Positions 47,641 to 55,851 of a stretch of 64,000 nt of DNA are shown here, piece after piece. The notes under the pieces were generated by a model. The model saw only the letters and a program-made list of their open reading frames with translations. It did no database searches and had not been told where the DNA came from. The translations under genes and the position numbers were made by a program. Source of the stretch: Desmonostoc muscorum FACHB-395 (GTDB lineage: Bacteria; Cyanobacteriota; Cyanobacteriia; Cyanobacteriales; Nostocaceae); the NCBI RefSeq assembly GCF_014698035.1, contig NZ_JACJSF010000014.1:1-64000 (forward strand). The letters are read 5' to 3'. Position 1 is the first letter of the stretch. Each line of letters starts with the position of its first letter.

Positions 47641-48567
47641 ATGACAAACTTGCAAGAACGTGGGCATCTTTTAACCGAGCTGGTAAATCCTAACAGTCTT
47701 AACTTAGACCAGCTCAGTTCTCTGGAATTGGTAGAACTGTTTAATAGTGAAGATCAAAAAGCAATTGCAGCGGTTGCAGCGGCGAAAGTTCAGTTGGCTG
47801 AAGCGATTGATAGCACCGCAGAGCGTTTGCGTCACGGAGGACGCTTATTTTACATTGGCGCGGGTACAAGTGGCAGGTTAGGTGTGCTAGATGCTGCTGA
47901 GTGTCCACCTACTTTTTGTACGCCCCCAGAGTTGGTACAGGGGATTATTGCTGGTGGTGCGGGTGCGCTGGTACGCAGTTCGGAAGATTTAGAAGATAGC
48001 ATCGAAGATGGTGAAGCTGCGATCGCTGGGCGACACATTACTCAGCTAGATGTAGTTGTCGGTATTACTGCTGGTGGGACAACACCTTATGTCCACGGTG
48101 CCATTCATGCGGCTCGTCAACGGGGAGCCAGTACTATTTTTATCGCCTGTGTTCCGGCTGAACAAGTTAGCATTGATGCTGATATTGACATTCGCCTATT
48201 GACAGGGCCAGAAATCATCGCCGGTTCAACTCGCCTGAAAGCTGGTACAGTCACGAAGTTAGCTTTAAATATCCTTTCCACAGGAGTAATGGTTAAACTA
48301 GGTAAGGTTTATGGCAATCGTATGGTGGATGTAGCAGTAACAAATCAAAAGTTACGCGATCGCGCTTTACGAATATTGCAAGACCTCACAGGCTTAAGTC
48401 GGGAAGCTGCTGGTTTTTTATTAGAACGTAGTGGCAAGTGGGTTAAACTAGCATTATTAATGCACTGGACTGGTTTGGAAAAAGAGGATGGCGATCGGCT
48501 TCTTTCAGAACACCAAAGTAATCTTAGGGCAGCTGTTATGAGCTATCAAAACCACAACCAATCTTAA
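47641..48567 (+). CDS. murQ: N-acetylmuramic acid 6-phosphate etherase
   Basis: It cleaves the lactyl ether of MurNAc-6-phosphate to GlcNAc-6-phosphate in peptidoglycan recycling. The protein has 308 residues, normal length. The SIS sugar-phosphate domain shows FYIGAGTSGRLGVLDAAECP near residue 76, the family signature, and GITAGGTTPYV near 140. Later blocks include GPEIIAGSTRLKAGTVTK near 197 and YGNRMVDVAVTNQKL near 225. It starts with ATG after aaggataa, a good ribosome site. A strong terminator follows. Confidence 0.96.
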   Translation: MTNLQERGHLLTELVNPNSLNLDQLSSLELVELFNSEDQKAIAAVAAAKVQLAEAIDSTAERLRHGGRLFYIGAGTSGRLGVLDAAECPPTFCTPPELVQGIIAGGAGALVRSSEDLEDSIEDGEAAIAGRHITQLDVVVGITAGGTTPYVHGAIHAARQRGASTIFIACVPAEQVSIDADIDIRLLTGPEIIAGSTRLKAGTVTKLALNILSTGVMVKLGKVYGNRMVDVAVTNQKLRDRALRILQDLTGLSREAAGFLLERSGKWVKLALLMHWTGLEKEDGDRLLSEHQSNLRAAVMSYQNHNQS

Positions 48568-48594
48568 AGACATTTTCCTAAATAAATACTCTAC

Positions 48595-48632
48595 AGGTGG
48601 CTGCTACTTATCTGAGCAGCACACCTTTTTTT
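48595..48632 (+). terminator. Rho-independent terminator of murQ
   Basis: The stem aggtg-gctgct / agcagc-a-cacct (one bulged A) has a 9-base loop and is followed immediately by seven T. It lies 28 bases beyond the murQ stop. Confidence 0.85.
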
Positions 48633-49072
48633 AAAGATAATATTCCCTAAAAAAGCTCGCTTCAATTAACTTGTATTAATAAATGTAAAATTAAATAAAT
48701 ATTTTTAACATTCACAGCCAATTATAATAAATAAATTTAAAAATTCCTCAATATTACTAATCATTTTAAACAAAAATTCAGAACTTATACGGATAGAATT
48801 CCGTATGAAAATTATTAAAATAATCAGTTAATACTGAATGCATCCTAATGATCTGGACTATAGCAAGCTACTTGATTCGTAAAGTCTACCGATAACAAAC
48901 TGTATGAAATCGGATTTATAGATTAACAGGATTTTTGCTATTTTCTCATCATTGTCTTGATTTTAATAAACTTGATTTTGACTGCTATATATCAATTTTG
49001 ATGTGTCTTCTGACCACTATACAACTAGTGTGGGTTTTTCAATAACTGGCTTTTTAATACAAGGAATAAAAT
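48633..49072. other. AT-rich upstream region of the pix operon
   Basis: No coding region is seen. The stretch is strongly AT-rich, with short palindromic pieces (for example aaattattaaaataatc near 48807). The promoter for the chemotaxis operon is expected here, but I cannot place it. A ribosome site (aaggaataaa) lies just before the pixG ATG. Confidence 0.45.
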
Positions 49073-50263
49073 ATGACCCACTCGGAACTTATTCTTTCAA
49101 ATAATTTAGTTAATGAATTTAAAACTTGTACTCAACTGCAATATAATGGCAAATTAAATATTAAAAGTTCAAAGGGTGGCCAATGGACTTTTTATTATCG
49201 CCTGGGACGTATCGTTTGGGCAACAGGGGGTACTCATCCCTTCCGGCGCTGGCGTAGACACATGGCTCAAAACTGTCCTCAGATTGATGTTGATAAATTG
49301 CTGTTGCGTTCACAAGACATATCAATAGATTACTGGGATTACCGCCTTTTAGAAATCTTTTATAAAAAACAGAGAATTCAGAGGGAACAGATTCAGTCTA
49401 TTGCCGAAAGCACCATAGCAGAATTACTATTTGACTTAGCATTGCAAGGAAATTTCGCTTCTATAACTTGCAATCGTAGCCAAGAAGTTATCCTCGAAAC
49501 ACCGATGAGCTTTACGAGTGCAGAAATGTCTGTAAAGCACATGCAAGATTCATGGAAAACTTGGTCAGCCGCAGGTTTAGCAAATTTTTCTCCTAATTTG
49601 GCACCGGTTTTGCGGCGACCAGAACAACTCCAGCAGATGGTAAGTCTATCTGTCTACAAAAACTTTTTGAATTTAATCAATGGCAAATTCACTCTCTTAG
49701 ATTTAGCTGTGAAAATGAAGCAGAGTGTACTACCACTCACCCGTTCGTTGCTTCCTTATATCCTTAAAGGAATCATCGAATTGGTAGAAGTACCTGATAT
49801 GCCGTTAGTAGTGACTGAGACCAACAATAAGCCTCACACTACACAACCAAAGAAACCGAATGCTCCATTAGTGGCCTGCGTAGATGATAGCCCTCAAGTC
49901 TGTAAAATGCTAGAGGATATTATTACTTCCAATGGACTAAGGTTTATTAAAATTCAAGATGCTGTACAAGCACTCCCAACCCTAATTCAAGATAAACCAG
50001 ACCTAATTTTCTTGGATTTGATTATGCCAGTTGCCAGTGGTTATGAAATCTGCACTCAGTTGCGGCGAATATCAGCTTTTGCCAATACACCAGTGATTAT
50101 ATTAACAGGCAGTGATGGTCTTTTAGATAGAGTTCGTGCCAAAGTAGTCGGTTCTACAGATTTTATTACTAAACCCGTAGCGCCTGACAAGGTAATGAGT
50201 ATAATACGTAAGTATTTACCTACATTGAGTGTTCCCATTGAGAAGAGTAAAGCCAATGTATAG
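49073..50263 (+). CDS. pixG: PatA-type response regulator (PATAN domain plus receiver)
   Basis: The protein has 396 residues. The N-terminal PATAN/DUF4388 region carries CTQLQYNGKLNIKS and YYRLGRIVWATGGTHPFRRW (residues ~17-64). A helical middle leads to a receiver domain from ~265, with D315 the phosphoacceptor in LIFLDLIMP and K367-type TKP near the end. In Synechocystis the first gene of the phototaxis operon has this architecture and controls pilus motors. The order here (PatA-like, CheY, CheW, MCP, CheA) fits that operon, so I use the pix name. About 800 bp separate it from the next gene. Confidence 0.88.
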   Translation: MTHSELILSNNLVNEFKTCTQLQYNGKLNIKSSKGGQWTFYYRLGRIVWATGGTHPFRRWRRHMAQNCPQIDVDKLLLRSQDISIDYWDYRLLEIFYKKQRIQREQIQSIAESTIAELLFDLALQGNFASITCNRSQEVILETPMSFTSAEMSVKHMQDSWKTWSAAGLANFSPNLAPVLRRPEQLQQMVSLSVYKNFLNLINGKFTLLDLAVKMKQSVLPLTRSLLPYILKGIIELVEVPDMPLVVTETNNKPHTTQPKKPNAPLVACVDDSPQVCKMLEDIITSNGLRFIKIQDAVQALPTLIQDKPDLIFLDLIMPVASGYEICTQLRRISAFANTPVIILTGSDGLLDRVRAKVVGSTDFITKPVAPDKVMSIIRKYLPTLSVPIEKSKANV

Positions 50264-50860
50264 GAATCCGCTTTGATTTCTGTTCGCGCAGCCTGGCGTA
50301 GCCATAGTTACTTGCTTTAACTAGTAATAGGCAATAAGCAATGCGAAAAGAGCCTTTTTGGGTTGCACTAAGTTTTTCAAAAATAGAATATAAGTTCTAG
50401 ATAGGTTTGTAATTAGGGAAAATGAATAATTTTTATTGATAATTAATCATCAGTTAGTCTGATTGGCTTAAAAATTTCATTTCTCAGTATTGGACTATAA
50501 CTCAGTAATACCCAGAACCAAATTTTTACAACCTATAGACTTTCTCGCGTCCATAAACATAAAAAGAAGCCAGAATTCAGAAGGAATAATTAGGTAGCAA
50601 TATGAAAGCTACTTAATTATTTTTTTGTAAATATTTAAATATTTATTTGATTATATTCCTATAAAATTACGCCTTAATTATGACGAATAATGCTTTTATT
50701 CTTTCTTGATAAAATTCTTTAATATTCACAAATATATATATTAAATTCTGTCCGCTACGTACTTTTTCTGAGGTTAATAGATAAAGATTGAATCAAAATT
50801 AGACAAATACAACTTTTTGTATTTATAGCAGTCCTATTTGAGTTGTGAAATATTGATTAT

Positions 50861-50992
50861 GACATAGAAAGTACTAGAGACTAGCCCTTTCTATGTCAGG
50901 AATTACACATTTAAAACCTAAAACCTCGTTGGCGCACTCCCACTAGCTCCCTTTTTTAAGGGAATTGGGGAATCTTTTGTGCGTAATTCCTG
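50861..50992. repeat. Nested inverted repeats in the pixG-pixH spacer
   Basis: A perfect 11-base stem (gacatagaaag / ctttctatgtc, 50861-50897) directly abuts a second inverted pair (caggaattac at 50897 and gtaattcctg at 50983-50992) that encloses a cccttttttaaggg palindrome. The rest of the 50264-51072 spacer is AT-rich and carries one dispersed fragment (ttcgcgcagcctggcgtagc, near 50282). No gene is seen. The hairpins could attenuate transcription between pixG and pixH. Confidence 0.7.
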
Positions 50993-51072
50993 CATGTCTT
51001 TGTTCATGAATCACTTAGGATTTGTATATCTAATTTGTCTACATTCTTAAAATTTTTTAAAGGGTAATTATC

Positions 51073-51435
51073 ATGAATACTGTTTTAGTTGTTGAAGATG
51101 GCTTAACAGATATGGAAATAATCAGCCGTTACTTGCAACAAGCAGGTTATTCTGTAATTAGCGCCACCAGCAGCGAAGAAGCTCAAGACAAAATAGATAA
51201 AAACAAGCCAGACCTCATATTTCTCGATGTAATTTTACCAGGAAAAAGTGGCTTTGAAATTTGCCGAGAACTGAAAAATAACCCCGACACTAGCAAAATA
51301 CCTGTGGTTTTTTGCTCTACCAAAAATAGTGATGTAGATAAAATTTGGGGTAATATGTTGGGCGCTGATGGTTATCTATCAAAACCGATTGATAGAGAAG
51401 AACTAGTGGTAATTTTAAAGCGATTAATTCATTAA
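51073..51435 (+). CDS. pixH: CheY-like single-domain response regulator
   Basis: A 120-residue stand-alone receiver. The acidic pocket is VVEDG (one acid less than CheY's DD, with D10-region E8/D9), the phosphoacceptor is D52 in LIFLDVILPGKSG, the Thr/Ser switch lies in VVFCSTKNSD and the lysine in LSKPI. It should receive phosphate from the CheA homologue and act on pilus motors. The ribosome site is aaagggtaatt before the ATG. It is followed by the CheW gene 128 bp on. Confidence 0.9.
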   Translation: MNTVLVVEDGLTDMEIISRYLQQAGYSVISATSSEEAQDKIDKNKPDLIFLDVILPGKSGFEICRELKNNPDTSKIPVVFCSTKNSDVDKIWGNMLGADGYLSKPIDREELVVILKRLIH

Positions 51436-51563
51436 TTAGTAAAAAGGCAATAAATCAACGAACATTAAAGGTCACTATTTCTAATATATAAGCTCTACAA
51501 GATCGAATAACAAAGGCAAATAGTGGCTAGATATAAACAATCAAGAACAAAGGATAAATAACT

Positions 51564-52037
51564 TTGGAAACCAAGGAAAAGTTTTTAAGTTTTAATTTGG
51601 GAGTGAAAGATACAGCTGTCATTTCTTTACAACACATCACAGAAGTTTTGCAAGTATCATTACCTGAAATATGTGGTGTTCCACAGATGTCCAGTAGCAT
51701 TTTGGGTATTTATAACTGGCGTGGTGAGATGCTTTGGTTAGTAGATTTAGAGGCAATGTTAGGTTATCCTCCAATTTCACAAGGAGCAAATTTAATTTCA
51801 ATAATGATGGCGATTGTTCTGGAAAACAATGGTAAGTATTTAGGACTATTGGTGAAACAGCTTATAGATATTGAATGGCTGGATATTCAACAAATGAAAC
51901 CCCCAAGTCCCGAACTATTCTATCCTAAAATATCACCTTTTTTACAGGGATACTTTATTAATGATTCCGAAGATATGATTTTTAATTTGGATGCGATCAC
52001 GATCATCCAATCTCCCATCTGGAAGATTCACAATTAA
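51564..52037 (+). CDS. pixI: CheW-like scaffold protein
   Basis: A 157-residue CheW domain protein that should couple the photoreceptor MCP to the CheA kinase. Visible family features are FNLGVKDTAVISLQHITEVLQ at the start (shown in two parts: FNLGVKDTAV and ISLQHITEVLQ), GVPQMSSSILGIYNWRGEML near residue 38, corresponding to the P-x-G-x-NLRG loop, and LGLLVKQLIDIEWL. The start is TTG, preceded by aaggataaata. It lies between the CheY-like and MCP genes, as in the pix operon. Confidence 0.88.
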   Translation: METKEKFLSFNLGVKDTAVISLQHITEVLQVSLPEICGVPQMSSSILGIYNWRGEMLWLVDLEAMLGYPPISQGANLISIMMAIVLENNGKYLGLLVKQLIDIEWLDIQQMKPPSPELFYPKISPFLQGYFINDSEDMIFNLDAITIIQSPIWKIHN

Positions 52038-52162
52038 AAATTTCAAATAGATGATCGGGGATAAGTTTTGGACAATTTCTAATTTTTAATAAGCAAATAA
52101 TAGTCCATTCTTACCTGCCAACTATCCACTTATTATCCATAACAAACTTTGAGGTTAATCAA

Positions 52163-55100
52163 ATGACATTTTTGTATAGCAACAGCCATGAAAATGAGCA
52201 TCTAATATCTGAAGTAGAAAATTTGAATGGGAACGCTAATATAGCAAATATTGCTAGTAATGAAATATCTTTATTAAATGCCATCGCTCAGGAATTTAAA
52301 ACTTGGCGGCGACAGTTGCAAGACATCGCAACTCATCTGCGCCAAGCTCCAGACATTGATACACTACTCAAAATTACTGTAGCCCAAATTAGAGAAAAAA
52401 TTGGCTGCGATCGGGCCTTAATCTATCAGTTCACTTCCCTTGATTCAGGTAATGTTTTAGCAGAATCTCGAACATTAGGTTGGACACCGACTCTAGGCGA
52501 AAATATTCCTGGAATTATTTTTGGTTTATATACTAACCAAGACTATATCGAACCTGTAGTTATTGATGATATCAATCAGATTCAACTTACCCCTTATCAA
52601 AAGCAACTACTAGATAAATTTCAAATCAAAGCTAGTTTGAGTTTACCGATAGTAGTAGAAGGTAAAGTATGGGGATTGCTGGCAGTAAATAATTGCTATT
52701 CAACGCGGCAGTGGCAAGAAATAGAAATTAGTCTGCTATCTCAAGTTACAACAGAACTGCTCTACAAATTACAGAGTTTTGAATTCAAAAGAGAAGAACA
52801 ACAGCGAATACTAGCAAAAAAATCTGTAGCTAAAGTCATCGACAAAATTCTGCGGGCATCAAATGTCGATAAGATTTTTCAAACAACCACTCAAGAAGTA
52901 CGTCAATTACTAAAATGCGATCGCGTCGGTGTCTATCGCTTTAAACCTGACTGGAGTGGCGAGTTTGTCGCTGAGTCAGTTGGTAATGGCTGGATAAAGA
53001 TGGTCAGCCCTGATTTTTATATGGTCTGGGAAGATAGCCACTTGCAAGACACCCAGGGAGGACGTTATGCCAAGGGTGAAAGCTTTGTCGTCAAAGACAT
53101 CTATAAAATGGGTCATGCTCAATGCCACATTGAGATTTTAGAGCAGTATGAAATGAAGGCTTACATCATTGCACCCATATTTTCTGGAGAGAAATTATGG
53201 GGCTTGCTGGCAGCTTATCAAAATTCTGGGCCTCGTGATTGGCAACCTTGGGAAGAAAGCTTTGTAACCCAAATTGGACTGCAATTTGGTGTGGCTATCT
53301 CGCAAGGCGAATATCTCGAACAAATGCATAAGAAATCTGAACAACTAGCTCAAATAGTTGAACAAGAAAAAGCTTTTACTAAGATAGTAGGACGCATCCG
53401 GCAATCTTTAGATGTAGATAGCATCTTCAAAACAACTACTCAAGAAGTGCGTCAATCATTACGATGCGATCGCGTCGCCGTCTATCGCTTTAACCCTGAG
53501 TGGGGCGGTGAATTTGTGGCTGAGTCTGTGGGTACTGGTTGGACAAAACTAGTAGGCCCTGATATTAAAACCGTTTTAGACGATACTTACTTGCAAGATA
53601 CTAAGGGAGGTAGGTATGTCAAAGGTGAAAACTTTATCGTTAACGATATCTATGAAGTAGGGCTTGCTCCCTGCCATATTGAGATTTTAGAGCAGTTTGA
53701 AGCCAGGGCTTACATAATTGTTCCTATATTCTTTGGGGATAAATTGTGGGGTTTGCTGGCAGCTTATCAAAATTCTAGCCCCCGTGAATGGCAAACCTGG
53801 GAAGTGAATTTTTTGGTTCAGACTAGCTTGCAATTTAGCCTAGCTAAATCACAGATAGATTATTTAGAATTAGTTCGGTTGAAATCTGAAAAGTTAGCTC
53901 AGATAGCGGAACAAGAGAAAGCTGTTACCAAGATCAGTAACCGTATCCGGCAATCTTCAGATGTAGAAGAAATCTTTAAAACAACCACTCAAGAAGTAAG
54001 GCAATTACTGCGATGCGATCGCGTCGCAGTCTATCGTTTCAACCCTAATTGGACTGGCGAATTTGTAGCAGAATCAGTAGGCCATAATTGGGTAAAACTG
54101 GTAGGCCCCGATATCAAAACTGTCTGGGAAGATACCCACTTGCAAGAAACTCAGGGAGGTCGATATAGCCAAGATGAAAACTTTGTTGTAAATGACATCT
54201 ATCAGGTAGGTCATTCTCCTTGCCACATTGAAATTTTAGAGCAATTTGAAGTCAAAGCTTATGTAATTGTTCCTGTATTTGCTGGGGAGCAATTGTGGGG
54301 TTTGCTGGCAGCTTATCAAAATTCTGGAACTCGTGATTGGGAAGAATCAGAAGTCACGTTGTTAGCACGCATTGGGAACCAATTAGGACTGGCATTACAA
54401 CATACTGAATATTTGCAGCAGGTACAAGCACAGTCAGCAAAATTAGCAGAAGCAGCCGCACGAGAAAAGGCAGCCAAGGAGTTACTACAACAACGATCTA
54501 TTCAACTCTTAACAGCCCTTAGACCCGCCCTTAACGGTGACTTAACAGTACGCGCACCCATTACAGAAGACGAACTAGGCACGATCGCTGATGCTTACAA
54601 TAATACCCTGCAAGCGCTGCGGCAAATAGTTCTTCAAGTACAAGGGGCTGCTCAACAAGTTGCTCAAACTTCTACCAAAAGCGAAGCTTCACTGGCGGGA
54701 CTGACTAATCTGGCACAACAACAATCTGAGGAAATTACCACAGCATTAGGCGAAATTCAACAGATGGTGGACTCTACTCAAGCTGTGGTGGCGAATGCCG
54801 AATTAGTGCAAGTTGCGGTGCAACAAGCCAATGAAACTGTAGAGTCTGGCGATACAGCGATGAATCTGACTGTACAAGCAATCCAAGGAATTCGTGAAAC
54901 CGTTGCTCAAACCAGCAAAAAGATTAAACGCCTCAGTGAATCTTCGCAAAAAATCTCCAAAGTGGTGAATTTGATTGGTAATTTTGCTACACAGACAAAC
55001 GTACTGGCTCTGAATGCGGCTATTGAAGCTACCCGTGCCGGTGAATATGGCAAAGGCTTCGCAGTTGTAGCCGATGAAGTCCGTTCTTTATCTCGCCAGT

Positions 55101-55471
55101 CAGCAGCAGCAACCATCGAAATAGAAAAATTAGTCCAGGATATTCAAGCAGAAACCGGGGAAGTTGCAGTAGCAATGGAAATTGGTATTCAGCAGGTAGT
55201 AGAAGGCACAAATCTTGTCAGTGACACTCGCCAAAACTTGAATGCGATCGTTTCTGCAACTGCCGAAATTAGTCAGCTAATCGAGCGAATTACCGCAGCG
55301 ACTCAAAAACAAATGACCCAATCTGTAACAGTCACAAAATCAATGCAAGATGTAGCAGAAATTGCTAATAAAACTTTTGCTGAATCTCAAGAAATTGCGA
55401 CTGTGTTTCAAGATTTATCAGGGATGGCGCAAGAGCTATTAACAACTGCTAGCAAGTTTAAAGTCAAATAG
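52163..55471 (+). CDS. pixJ: Phototaxis photoreceptor: four GAF domains plus MCP signalling domain
   Basis: The protein has 1102 residues with no membrane helix. GAF1 (~55-210) lacks the bilin cysteine. GAF2 (~233-395), GAF3 (~415-575) and GAF4 (~600-755) each have the Cys-His pair of red/green cyanobacteriochromes: C321-H322, C504-H505 and C687-H688, in (Q/P)CHIEILEQ. Residues W289 and D291 of GAF2 fall at the positions known for the Anabaena PixJ second GAF, supporting orthology. GAF4 keeps W655 and D657; GAF3 has Leu472 in place of the Trp. A HAMP-like linker (~785-825) and the MCP tip (NVLALNAAIEATRAGEYGKG, ~947-966) follow. It should bind phycocyanobilin and control the CheA homologue. 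Confidence 0.95.
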   Translation: MTFLYSNSHENEHLISEVENLNGNANIANIASNEISLLNAIAQEFKTWRRQLQDIATHLRQAPDIDTLLKITVAQIREKIGCDRALIYQFTSLDSGNVLAESRTLGWTPTLGENIPGIIFGLYTNQDYIEPVVIDDINQIQLTPYQKQLLDKFQIKASLSLPIVVEGKVWGLLAVNNCYSTRQWQEIEISLLSQVTTELLYKLQSFEFKREEQQRILAKKSVAKVIDKILRASNVDKIFQTTTQEVRQLLKCDRVGVYRFKPDWSGEFVAESVGNGWIKMVSPDFYMVWEDSHLQDTQGGRYAKGESFVVKDIYKMGHAQCHIEILEQYEMKAYIIAPIFSGEKLWGLLAAYQNSGPRDWQPWEESFVTQIGLQFGVAISQGEYLEQMHKKSEQLAQIVEQEKAFTKIVGRIRQSLDVDSIFKTTTQEVRQSLRCDRVAVYRFNPEWGGEFVAESVGTGWTKLVGPDIKTVLDDTYLQDTKGGRYVKGENFIVNDIYEVGLAPCHIEILEQFEARAYIIVPIFFGDKLWGLLAAYQNSSPREWQTWEVNFLVQTSLQFSLAKSQIDYLELVRLKSEKLAQIAEQEKAVTKISNRIRQSSDVEEIFKTTTQEVRQLLRCDRVAVYRFNPNWTGEFVAESVGHNWVKLVGPDIKTVWEDTHLQETQGGRYSQDENFVVNDIYQVGHSPCHIEILEQFEVKAYVIVPVFAGEQLWGLLAAYQNSGTRDWEESEVTLLARIGNQLGLALQHTEYLQQVQAQSAKLAEAAAREKAAKELLQQRSIQLLTALRPALNGDLTVRAPITEDELGTIADAYNNTLQALRQIVLQVQGAAQQVAQTSTKSEASLAGLTNLAQQQSEEITTALGEIQQMVDSTQAVVANAELVQVAVQQANETVESGDTAMNLTVQAIQGIRETVAQTSKKIKRLSESSQKISKVVNLIGNFATQTNVLALNAAIEATRAGEYGKGFAVVADEVRSLSRQSAAATIEIEKLVQDIQAETGEVAVAMEIGIQQVVEGTNLVSDTRQNLNAIVSATAEISQLIERITAATQKQMTQSVTVTKSMQDVAEIANKTFAESQEIATVFQDLSGMAQELLTTASKFKVK

Positions 55472-55495
55472 ATTTTAGATTTTAGACTTTGGATT

Positions 55496-55825
55496 ATGAA
55501 TGAGGAAAATTTTAAGCGGGGAATAAAGCAGCTAGCATTGCGAGTAATCCGCTTAGTAGAAGCCCTTCTACAGAGCTGAACGGCAGAGTAGATAATCCGT
55601 TCAGAAACATCTATGGGAGCTAACGAGCGGTCAGCTTGTCGTGGGAAGTTAACAGCGGATGTCATTGCTAAACTCAGCTTGGTAGAGGAAGAAACCGATG
55701 AAAGTCTTTATTGGATGGAACTTATTGTTGAGGTTGGTTTATTACCGCTAGAAAAAGTGAGCAATTTGATGTCAGTAAACACTGAAATTCTGACATCAAA
55801 TTGCATCAATCAAAATTTTACATAA
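55496..55825 (+). pseudogene. Decayed four-helix-bundle (S23/IVP-type) protein gene
   Basis: One frame from the ATG at 55496 reads FKRGIKQLALRVIRLVEAL, then meets TGA and four codons later TAG, and continues in the same frame as IIRSETSMGAN, ACRGKLTADVIAKL and VEEETDESLYWMELIVEVGL. The whole matches the four-helix-bundle family consensus (ALRVI.LVEAL ... RSGTSVGAN ... EADESLYWL). Relative to that, about four residues are missing before IIRS. Two in-frame stops make it a pseudogene. The 70-codon piece from 55613 is its surviving 3' part. It lies between pixJ and the CheA gene. Confidence 0.8.
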
Positions 55826-55851
55826 CAAATCTAAAATTTAAAATCAAAAAT

